Positions 17,397 through 24,817 of a DNA stretch of 64,000 bases are shown in pieces. The stretch spans positions 62,001 through 126,000 of the forward strand of contig CAKOJN010000004.1 of assembly GCA_934090685.1 (NCBI GenBank), written 5' to 3'. Within the stretch, counting starts at the first letter, position 1. The number at the start of each line of letters is the position of its first letter. This stretch comes from an uncultured Bacilli bacterium (GTDB lineage Bacteria > Bacillota_I > Bacilli_A > RF39 > UBA660). A program made the position numbers and the translations under genes. The notes under the pieces are model-generated. The model ran no database searches and was not told where the DNA came from. It saw nothing but the letters and a program-made list of their open reading frames with translations.

Positions 17397-18617
17397 ATGA
17401 AAAATAAGATTATAGACTTATTCGCCGGGGCTGGAGGATTGTCAGAGGGTTTTAGAAGAAATGGCTTTGATATTGTTGCGCATGTTGAAATGGATAGAGA
17501 TGCTTCATACACATTAAAAACAAGAGAAGCGTACTATTATTGTAAAGAAAACAACATGTTAAGTTTATACATAAGTTACTTAAAAGGAAAAGTATCAAGA
17601 GAAGAATTATATAAAAATATACCTAAAAGTGTTATTGATAGAGTAATTAACGAAGAAATATCAGATAATACGCTATCTTTAATATTTAATAAAATTGATA
17701 ATATGCTTGAAAATGAAAAAGTTTTGGGGATTATCGGTGGACCACCATGTCAAGCTTACTCTGTGGCTGGACGTTCACGTATGAAAGAAAAAATCAAAAA
17801 TGATCCAAGAAATTATTTATATTTATATTACTTAGAATTTATAAAAAAATATAGTCCTAGTTTTTTCGTTTTTGAGAATGTACAGGGTATTTTATCCGCA
17901 AAAAAAGGGACCATTTTTCAAGACATAAAAGATAGAATGAAAAAACTAGGATATACTATTGATTATAAGTTATTGGATTCAAATGACTTTGGAGTAGTAC
18001 AACATAGAAAAAGGATAATAATAATTGGGTATAAAAGAGAATTAAATATTGATTATCCAAAATTTGATAAAATTAATTTTAAGTATAGTATAAAAGATTT
18101 GTTTCAAGATTTACCAAAAATAAAAGATGATGAAATTAATAACAATTATTCTTCAATTTCAAATGATTGCCTGGAAAACTTAAAAATAAGAAATAGATAT
18201 TGGAATGTATTAACTTACAATCAAAGTAGAAAATTAAATGATAATGATAAAGAAATATATAAAATATGTATTAAAAATAAAAACATCAAATACTGCGATT
18301 TGCCAAACAACTTAATAAAGCATAATAATAAGCAAGCATTTTTGGATAGATTTAAAGTTGTTGATTATGATAAGCCTTGTCATACAATGGTAGCACATAT
18401 TTCAAAAGATGGACATCATTATATCCATCCAGATATAAATCAATGCAGATCATTAACTGTTAGAGAAGCAGCTAGAATTCAAACATTTCCAGATGATTAC
18501 TATTTTGAATCATCAAGAACCAGTGCATATAAACAAATAGGAAATGCTGTACCAGTATTTATGGCTGAACAAATAGCAAAAAAAATAAAAGAATCACTGC
18601 TTTTGAAACAAGAGTAA
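17397..18617 (+). CDS. Second C5-cytosine methyltransferase
   Basis: 406 residues. Motifs: I DLFAGAGGLSEGF, IV GGPPCQAYSVAG (catalytic Cys), VI VFENVQGIL, VIII GVVQHRKRIIIIG, IX RSLTVREAARIQTFPDDY, X IGNAVPV. An unusual insertion of about 70 residues separates motif I-III from IV. It is not a close copy of the first methyltransferase, so its specificity is probably different. No cognate restriction enzyme follows. It may be an orphan methyltransferase, or may protect against or cooperate with the GHKL/receiver module that is convergent with it. Target sequence unknown; the CCTGG pair in its promoter is a hint only. Confidence 0.88.
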   Translation: MKNKIIDLFAGAGGLSEGFRRNGFDIVAHVEMDRDASYTLKTREAYYYCKENNMLSLYISYLKGKVSREELYKNIPKSVIDRVINEEISDNTLSLIFNKIDNMLENEKVLGIIGGPPCQAYSVAGRSRMKEKIKNDPRNYLYLYYLEFIKKYSPSFFVFENVQGILSAKKGTIFQDIKDRMKKLGYTIDYKLLDSNDFGVVQHRKRIIIIGYKRELNIDYPKFDKINFKYSIKDLFQDLPKIKDDEINNNYSSISNDCLENLKIRNRYWNVLTYNQSRKLNDNDKEIYKICIKNKNIKYCDLPNNLIKHNNKQAFLDRFKVVDYDKPCHTMVAHISKDGHHYIHPDINQCRSLTVREAARIQTFPDDYYFESSRTSAYKQIGNAVPVFMAEQIAKKIKESLLLKQE

Positions 18618-18626
18618 TTCTTTTTT

Positions 18627-19898
18627 TTATTTATAATAGATATTATCTCCAACCCTATTTATCCATGATGAAAACTTTTGTTGAATATTTACTTTAATGT
18701 TATTTTTGAGTTGACCAATTTTTTCGCATTGCTTATAAATATCATTAGTACAAATATCAAAGCAAACAATCAAATGCGAAAAAATATTTTCTTCATTAAT
18801 ATAAGAAAACATACAAATGTCTTGACAGCTGTAACTATAATTTTTTAAGTCCTTGAGTTTTTTGTAATTCTTTTCATAATCTTTTACGCCTATAATTAAA
18901 AATCCTTGGCAATATGTAGTATTTTTTGATTTAGATGCAAAAGTACAATTTGGAGTAATATTTAATGCAATTTGATAAATATAATCAAATTGTATTTCTT
19001 TTTCACAAAGTGCAGCAAACAAATCATCAATTAGCATATTTTCTGAGCTTTTTTCAGCCATACTTAGTTCTTTAAGATTATTATAACTATAATCTTTAAT
19101 TTTATATAAACTTCCTGGTATATTTATATTACTTTTTTTTCTTTCAAACAACATTTCATAATTAAACTTAAACTTGTCAGTAAACGCAATTGATTCTTTA
19201 ACATATTTAAAGTCGTAATTGTTCATTGAGTTAATTTTTGACAACACATTATCACTAACTTTTGTATTCAATATTTCAAAAGCAGACAAAATTTTGTCTG
19301 GCATAAGCGTATTACCTACAAATATTCCTAGATTTTTATCAATTAGTTTAGAATCAATTTTATTTGAATATGATTTTTCTATTAAAATATTAAATTCCTC
19401 TCTTACTGCCTTTAAATAATTTTCTTGCCATTCTAATAAATTAAATAAATTCTTATTTTGTTCTTCAAACTCGTCAAATATATCAGAAATTAAATTATTA
19501 AACGCATCATCAGACTCAGCATATAACACTTTTGATTTTTTAGCATTCAAAATTGCTATTGGTAAATTATTAGGCATTTTTTCTTCTATTTTATTTTTCA
19601 AACTTTCTATATCATCTTCATGTTGAGTCCACGCAACTATGAGTAAGTGTTTTTCACCATTTTCTGATATTGCTCTAATTATATTAGTAACTCTAGGAAC
19701 ATCAACAACTCCATTATCAAACGCCAAATCAACAAATACAATTCTATACCCCAAATATAAATTATTAGTAACTAAATCATTAGGGTTAATATATAGAGTT
19801 TTTACACCTTTAGAAGAACAATAATTCATTAATTGTTGCACTTGTTCTTTTATATCATCAACAAATATTATACCAGTTGTAAATTTATTTAATTTCAT
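18627..19898 (-). CDS. Receiver-like protein paired with the GHKL ATPase
   Basis: 423 residues from ATG 19898 (GGAGGATAGGG ahead), overlapping the GHKL gene end by 14 bases, so translation is coupled. Residues 8-122 have receiver-domain geometry: IIFVDD with acidic pair Asp14/Asp15, VFVDLAF with Asp57 as candidate phosphoacceptor, IVAWTQ with Thr91, and Lys120/Lys121 after the last strand. The remaining 300 residues are mainly helical, with CANSKSK-type polar stretches and no recognised DNA-binding, nuclease or cyclase motif. It is probably the output partner of the adjacent kinase-like protein. Calling it a response regulator is inference; the effector domain may be new. Confidence 0.6.
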   Translation of the reverse strand: MKLNKFTTGIIFVDDIKEQVQQLMNYCSSKGVKTLYINPNDLVTNNLYLGYRIVFVDLAFDNGVVDVPRVTNIIRAISENGEKHLLIVAWTQHEDDIESLKNKIEEKMPNNLPIAILNAKKSKVLYAESDDAFNNLISDIFDEFEEQNKNLFNLLEWQENYLKAVREEFNILIEKSYSNKIDSKLIDKNLGIFVGNTLMPDKILSAFEILNTKVSDNVLSKINSMNNYDFKYVKESIAFTDKFKFNYEMLFERKKSNINIPGSLYKIKDYSYNNLKELSMAEKSSENMLIDDLFAALCEKEIQFDYIYQIALNITPNCTFASKSKNTTYCQGFLIIGVKDYEKNYKKLKDLKNYSYSCQDICMFSYINEENIFSHLIVCFDICTNDIYKQCEKIGQLKNNIKVNIQQKFSSWINRVGDNIYYK

Positions 19899-21969
19899 CC
19901 CTATCCTCCAACTCAATTCTATATTTAACTCCACTGTATAAACTAGGAATAGTATCATCAATTATATCAAAATCAATTTTGCCATTATGCATTGACACAA
20001 TTTCATTTACTATAAATAAACCCAGTCCTAATCCATTTTTCTTTTTACTAACAAAAGGAGAAAAAAGAATATTTGGATCATCGACATTGAACCCAGGACC
20101 ATTATCTGCAAAATATATAATATTTTTTTTGTCTTCTTTTTGCATTTTAACAAAAATTTCTTTGTCACTTTGTAACTCTAACCAGTAAACGGAATTATCA
20201 AACAAATTAATTAAAATTCTTAATATTTGGCTTTCGATTCCTATAAAATCAAAATTATCAACTATAACTTTTAAAGTTATATTATGATCAACAAGTCTAT
20301 AATGTGCATAATTTTTAAATTTTTCCATTAATTTTACACTAGATATTTTTGAAAAGTCTCTATTTCTAATTAAATCACTTTGAGCGTTCAGTAAATCATT
20401 TATATTGATTATATTTTTTTTCAAATCTTCATAAGAAATTTCTTTTGCTTTTAGCATATTTAATAATGATTTTACCTGTTTATCAATATCATGGAAAATC
20501 ATATTAAATTCTACTGAACTGCTTGCAATTGATAAATATAATTTCCTTGATTTTTGAAATTCATCAGCTATTTCACCAAATTTTTTTATAATGTTTTTTT
20601 TATCATCTTCATGAACAAAATCAATATTTTCTATTTCATACATAAACTCTTCAACAGTGTCGTCAATTTTTTCTCTTTTTATATTTTTATCAATTGATTC
20701 CTTCACTTTATTTTTGCTGGGGACTATAAACAACGCAAAATTATCAACTATTGTTTCAATTATTTTTTTGAATTCTATAAATGCAGCGTTTTCTATAAAT
20801 CCTTCCCTGTTTGTTTTTTCGATTAAATCTGTACTTTTAGTAGCATCTAAATCAATGATTCCAATAATAATATTCTTACTTAAATTTTTACTTGGATTAT
20901 TTAATCTCTTTAAATTTAGTCCTAACCAATCTTCATCCCTACTACCATAATTATATATACGTTGACCACTCCTATATACTCTAACTCCACCATTTTCATC
21001 CAAATAATTTATTAAAACGTCTTTTTTCATATTTAGCATTTTTAGTACTTTTGGAGTTCTGTGAAAAGCATACAATCTTACTTTGATTGGGCCAATCTTA
21101 TATTTAGAAATATCAATATTTTCTAATTTTTCATCAGCATATTTGTATTCAACAGTTTTATATTCGGTAAATGATTTAAATCCTTGCATTTCTAAATATG
21201 GTTTAAAAGAAAAAATCATTTTTCCTTGAGCAGTTCCTGGTTCAACATCAATAGACGCCTGCCATAAGCTATATTCTAATACTTCATTGATAGTAAAGTA
21301 ATTATCAAACATATTTTTATCATTTGAAATAAAATTAATATCAAATTTATCATTTTCGTTTTTAAATGGAGACTGCAACTTTAAAATTTCTGTATAGACT
21401 TTCCTTAAGTCAGTATCATTCCATTCTTCGTTCAAATCCTCAATTATTATTCTTGTACCAGAAGATGTATATATTTTTTTATCTCCATTATATAAATTAA
21501 TTGGCATTTTAATATCTTCTAACATTTTATCATCTAAAAATTTATTAAAATCTATATTAAGACAATAACATGATTCATTGTTTTTTTGTGTAATTATAGT
21601 TACTTTATTGCCAATTTTATTAATTGCAAATCTTCCTATTCCTTTTTCACCAACAGGAACTCTTACTGAATTATTTTTTAAATTTTGTTCTTTTAGCATC
21701 TTCTTATTGTTAGTACCTATAATTAGCCAATTATTAGATAAATCATTGTCGTTCATGCCAATACCATTATCAACAATTTCAATCGATGATATTTTTCTAT
21801 CGAATAAATTAATTAATTCCCCCTCCTCATGAATTATAACATCACATTTTGTAGCACCAGCATCATATGAGTTTTTTATTATTTCCGAAAGAGCAATAAT
21901 TTTATTTTCAATTGATTCTTTACCTATCTCAAAAACAATTCTAGCACTTGTTTTAAAATTATTTTCCAT
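19885..21969 (-). CDS. Double-headed GHKL ATPase / histidine-kinase-like protein
   Basis: 694 residues from ATG 21969 (GGAGGAAAAT ahead; a TTG further up lies inside that site). N-terminal MORC/MutL/Hsp90-type ATPase: Glu29-Asn33-Asp36 in ALSEIIKNSYDAGA, DNGIGM at 67-72, GEKGIGRFA at 107-115. A middle domain carries GGVRVYRSGQRIYNYG and DWLGL, then TNREGFIENAAF, typical of bacterial MORC-like proteins. A helical region with FHDIDKQV (His493, H-box-like) leads into a second, histidine-kinase-type ATPase: Asn588/Asn592, ADNGPGF at 621-627, GLGLGLF at 646-652. No membrane segment, so cytosolic. MutL/MORC-like ATPases associated with restriction systems are known from comparative genomics; the signal it senses here is not known. 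Confidence 0.8.
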   Translation of the reverse strand: MENNFKTSARIVFEIGKESIENKIIALSEIIKNSYDAGATKCDVIIHEEGELINLFDRKISSIEIVDNGIGMNDNDLSNNWLIIGTNNKKMLKEQNLKNNSVRVPVGEKGIGRFAINKIGNKVTIITQKNNESCYCLNIDFNKFLDDKMLEDIKMPINLYNGDKKIYTSSGTRIIIEDLNEEWNDTDLRKVYTEILKLQSPFKNENDKFDINFISNDKNMFDNYFTINEVLEYSLWQASIDVEPGTAQGKMIFSFKPYLEMQGFKSFTEYKTVEYKYADEKLENIDISKYKIGPIKVRLYAFHRTPKVLKMLNMKKDVLINYLDENGGVRVYRSGQRIYNYGSRDEDWLGLNLKRLNNPSKNLSKNIIIGIIDLDATKSTDLIEKTNREGFIENAAFIEFKKIIETIVDNFALFIVPSKNKVKESIDKNIKREKIDDTVEEFMYEIENIDFVHEDDKKNIIKKFGEIADEFQKSRKLYLSIASSSVEFNMIFHDIDKQVKSLLNMLKAKEISYEDLKKNIININDLLNAQSDLIRNRDFSKISSVKLMEKFKNYAHYRLVDHNITLKVIVDNFDFIGIESQILRILINLFDNSVYWLELQSDKEIFVKMQKEDKKNIIYFADNGPGFNVDDPNILFSPFVSKKKNGLGLGLFIVNEIVSMHNGKIDFDIIDDTIPSLYSGVKYRIELEDRDEIK

Positions 21970-22147
21970 ATTTTCCTCCAATCAAACGAATATCTAATAT
22001 TATTATACAACACTTTTTTAAAATTGCACGTATATATTTGCCTTTAAAATCACAAATGTTTATATTTTATTTGCTATTCTTATTATGATAAATATAACAT
22101 TTTAATATTTTGTAATTTTATTGCAACTTTAATTTCTTTTCGTTTTA

Positions 22148-22240
22148 GTCATTTCATTACGCCATAGAGTAATTTATTTATATTTTTGTCAATTTATTAC
22201 GACACAGAGTAATTTTTTTATAAAATTGTCGATTTATTAC
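22148..22240. repeat. 40-bp tandem repeats upstream of the GHKL operon
   Basis: Three copies with an exact 40-base period start at 22148, 22188 and 22228 (the third is truncated). Each has GTC, a T-rich stretch, then ATTACG; the first two continue with an imperfect palindrome ATTACGNCANAGAGTAAT. They lie about 180 bases upstream of the GHKL start and 180 bases inside the element end. Possible operator or iteron sites. The rest of 21970-22327 is AT-rich with no gene seen. Confidence 0.7.
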
Positions 22241-22327
22241 GTTGGTTTTTTATAACTTTAAATAAAGAAATAGCAAAGATAATAAACATTTTAATAATAT
22301 ATGTCTCGTTTTAAGTTATTAACTCAT

Positions 22328-22360
22328 AAAAAAAGAATTTCAACATTGAGCCAAAATCCT
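22328..22360 (-). terminator. Terminator just inside the element end
   Basis: Minus strand AGGATTT/AAATTCT stem (one G-T) followed by seven T. It would stop transcripts running from the truncated amidase into the element. Confidence 0.55.
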
Positions 22361-22386
22361 TTTGTTTTAAAGCAAACAAGATACTT

Positions 22387-22680
22387 TTACACTTTGCCTA
22401 CATTTTTACCATTCGCACCACCTGCATTTAAGTGATTAGAAATAACAACAACATCTTTACCATCACCATAAAAATTTTTAACTTTATTAGTTCTTTCTCT
22501 AGGTGATAAAGTCACATCAGTGTCTCTTGTCAGTTTTACAGGCACACCTAATTCTTTAAATCTATCATACATATATTTACTAATTAATAATGTATAGTCT
22601 TTTTCTTTTAAATTATTTGCTACTGCCCCTGGATCAGAACCACCATGTCCTGGATCAATAACAATACCTTTCAAAGCCAT
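22387..22680 (-). pseudogene. 5' part of the split N-acetylmuramoyl-L-alanine amidase
   Basis: Start ATG 22680 preceded by TTAGGTGATTTT. Residues 1-88 are the N-terminal half of an Amidase_3 domain: VIDPGHGGSDPGA with a zinc-ligand His, LKEKDY with the Glu ligand, LTRDTD, SPRERTN, and VVISNHLNAGG with the second His. After residue 88 the frame runs into element DNA and stops nine residues later (ANGKNVGKV). The catalytic Glu and the LysM repeats are in the other half at 10235-11329. The host promoter and ribosome site remain here, so a short inactive peptide is probably still made. Confidence 0.85.
22395..22440. other. Attachment site, amidase 5' side of the element
   Basis: Minus strand GCAGGTGGTGCGAATGG. 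The shared core GGTG is at 22416-22419. Amidase coding similarity ends exactly here. Confidence 0.7.
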
Positions 22681-22895
22681 AAAATCACCTAATTTATTTT
22701 ATGATAAAACACATAATTTGCTATAAATTTTTGCATTTTTACTACAATACTAAAATTTTATTATTTGCAAGCAAAACAATTCATTAAACTTTTTCATTTT
22801 TTAGTTCAGATTATTGACATTTTACTTTATTAGTAATAAATATGATTTAATCTTGTTCATTGTTTACTTTTGAGCTACATTTAAGTAATAACAAA

Positions 22896-22927
22896 AAAAA
22901 CACTTTACTCGCTCATAAAGTGTTTTT
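22896..22927. terminator. Strong terminator after the kinase pair
   Basis: Perfect 12-bp inverted repeat AAAAACACTTTA/TAAAGTGTTTTT with an 8-base loop; T-rich on both sides. It ends the kinase operon. The rest of 22681-22972 is AT-rich without a gene. Confidence 0.8.
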
Positions 22928-22972
22928 CAATATGATTTATACACATAACATTATAAAAGTGTATAAATTTTA

Positions 22973-24817
22973 CTATTTATCAAAATATTTTCTTATTAAA
23001 CTATTTAACTCAACCGATCTAATTGGTTTTGGTAAATATTCATCAAAGCCCTCATTTAGATACATCTCTCTCATACCAGAAATAGCATTAGCAGTCAATG
23101 CTACTACTGGTGGTATTTTATACCCTTCTAATTTTTTTATTTTATGAAGAGTTTCAATTCCATCTAAGTTATGCATCATATGGTCCATAAAAATCATATC
23201 ATAATGTTTTTCTGCTTTTATATTGTAAATACATTCTCTTCCGCTTGATAATGTTTCAATATTAAAATTGTAAGATTCTAAAATTCTTTTAGTTACTCTT
23301 AAACTTAATTCATCATCATCTACTATTAATATTTTGTATTTAGAGCAATCTATTTTTTTAATTTTTTCTTTTGCTTGTACTAAATCACCAACATCTCCGA
23401 TTGGATTACTATTAATTATTTTTTGTTTAATATCTACATAAAAAGTGCTTCCTGCCCCATACTCACTATCAAAAGTAATTTTTCCGCCCATCAAGTCAAC
23501 ATAATTTTTTGTAATAGCAAGACCAAGACCAGTTCCTTCTACTTTTTTCGAAATATTTGAATCAAGTCTGTTAAACTTTACAAATAATTTATCATAATCT
23601 TCTTTTTTAATACCACATCCAGTATCAGAAACTTTTAACATTAATAAACATCCATCAGCAGAATTTTGACATTTCACAGTCAATTTAATCTTTCCTACAT
23701 CTGTATATTTAACTGCATTTGTTAACAAGTTTAACAATATTTGATAAATTTTATTATAATCACCATAAAGTCTACTTGGTATTGCATTATCTATATCTAA
23801 TAAAAATTCTACCTGCTTTTCTCCTAATCTAGTATGTATAACGCTAACTAAATCTTTAATTATATTTACTATTGAATATTCTTTCATATCAAGTGTATCA
23901 TTACTAGATTCCAAAGTCGAAATATCTAAAATATTATCAATTATATCAAGTAAACTACCACCAGCAGAAGAAATTTCACTAATATATTTTTTAGTTTGTT
24001 CTTCACTATATTTTTCTTCATTCAATATCATATTACTATAGTTCATTATAGTATTCATCGGATGAACTATTTCATTTGACATATTTGACAAAAAGTCTGA
24101 TTTTGTTTTATTTGATCTTTCTATCTCATCTTTTACTGTCTCTAATTCTTGAACATTTTTAATATCAGGATTCTCTATATTAAAATATAGAAAGAACATT
24201 TGTATTGCTGCCCCAACTGCTTCAAAAGCTATTTCTGGAAATAGTACTTGCAAAGCAAGAACAAGAGTAAGTCCTATAACTTGGGCATATATTGCCATTC
24301 TTTTACGAATATCTATTGTTTTACCATAAGCAATTGTATAAATCACTACACAAAGGATAGATATAATACAATAAGATAAAATATAATAAGATGCTGGTCC
24401 TGGCAAATAAGATATTTTATCTAACTTAGTAAATGGAAAGAAAAAATAACCAATTGATACAATTACAGAAAATATTGTCATTATTTTTGTTCTCTTATTC
24501 AAGAATACATACTCTTTAAAAGAATCAACTTGAATATCACTAATAAAAGCTATGCTATAAAAGTAAAGTAAATAAAACCATATTATTCCTGTAGACCAAT
24601 GTATTCTTGATGTAATTGATTTAAGAGCATAATTATCAACATAATAAATAACTACACTCGAAACAACCTCAGTAAGCAATAATATAATAACGGTTATAAT
24701 CATATATTTATAAAGTATAGTTTCTATAGTTTTCTTATTGTTCTGGGAAAAATATACCATAAACAATAGTAGCATAAAGAATATACTTCCTAAAGTTAAA
24801 ATTAATCCAGGTATCAT
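22973..24817 (-). CDS. Hybrid sensor kinase lacking the phosphoacceptor histidine
   Basis: 614 residues: about seven membrane segments (1-215), a DHp helix pair, an ATPase domain and a C-terminal receiver. The ATP site looks intact: NLLTNAVKYT, VSDTGCGI, GTGLGLAI. The receiver is intact (ILIVDDDE, FMDHMM with phosphoacceptor Asp, LPKPI with Lys). But the H-box reads FLSNMSNEIVHPMN: Asn248 stands where the conserved His of SHExxTP should be (a His at 252 is at another helix position). Alone it should not autophosphorylate in the usual way. It starts at the stop codon of the partner gene (TAATG overlap). I infer that it works as a heterodimer with that partner. Confidence 0.8.
   Translation of the reverse strand: MIPGLILTLGSIFFMLLLFMVYFSQNNKKTIETILYKYMIITVIILLLTEVVSSVVIYYVDNYALKSITSRIHWSTGIIWFYLLYFYSIAFISDIQVDSFKEYVFLNKRTKIMTIFSVIVSIGYFFFPFTKLDKISYLPGPASYYILSYCIISILCVVIYTIAYGKTIDIRKRMAIYAQVIGLTLVLALQVLFPEIAFEAVGAAIQMFFLYFNIENPDIKNVQELETVKDEIERSNKTKSDFLSNMSNEIVHPMNTIMNYSNMILNEEKYSEEQTKKYISEISSAGGSLLDIIDNILDISTLESSNDTLDMKEYSIVNIIKDLVSVIHTRLGEKQVEFLLDIDNAIPSRLYGDYNKIYQILLNLLTNAVKYTDVGKIKLTVKCQNSADGCLLMLKVSDTGCGIKKEDYDKLFVKFNRLDSNISKKVEGTGLGLAITKNYVDLMGGKITFDSEYGAGSTFYVDIKQKIINSNPIGDVGDLVQAKEKIKKIDCSKYKILIVDDDELSLRVTKRILESYNFNIETLSSGRECIYNIKAEKHYDMIFMDHMMHNLDGIETLHKIKKLEGYKIPPVVALTANAISGMREMYLNEGFDEYLPKPIRSVELNSLIRKYFDK

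Larger units (their letters stand above)
11326..22419. mobile_element. Serine-recombinase integrative element carrying restriction-modification and a GHKL/receiver module
   Basis: About 11.1 kb separates the two in-frame halves of one amidase gene, so it is an insertion. Contents in order from the 3'-side junction: radical-SAM protein, large serine recombinase, small upstream ORF, regulatory repeats, Sau3AI-like endonuclease, divergent cytosine methyltransferase, second cytosine methyltransferase, then a receiver-like and a GHKL protein facing the other way, 40-bp tandem repeats, and a terminator just inside the other junction. No relaxase, coupling protein or capsid gene is present, so it is not self-transmissible. 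Precise excision would restore the amidase. The boundary is inferred from protein continuity and a 4-base shared core. Confidence 0.8.

Noticed and set aside
18627..21969. Naming the GHKL/receiver pair Detocs
   Set aside because: Detocs is a different three-gene arrangement with other domains; here the N-terminal MORC-like ATPase and unknown C-terminal domain do not match what I know of it.
11326..22419. Element being an ICE or prophage
   Set aside because: Only a serine recombinase is present; there is no transfer or virion gene set, so it is called a non-conjugative integrative element.
22815..22845. TTGACA on the plus strand upstream of the kinase terminator
   Set aside because: No good -10 at 16-18 bases and no plus-strand gene follows.
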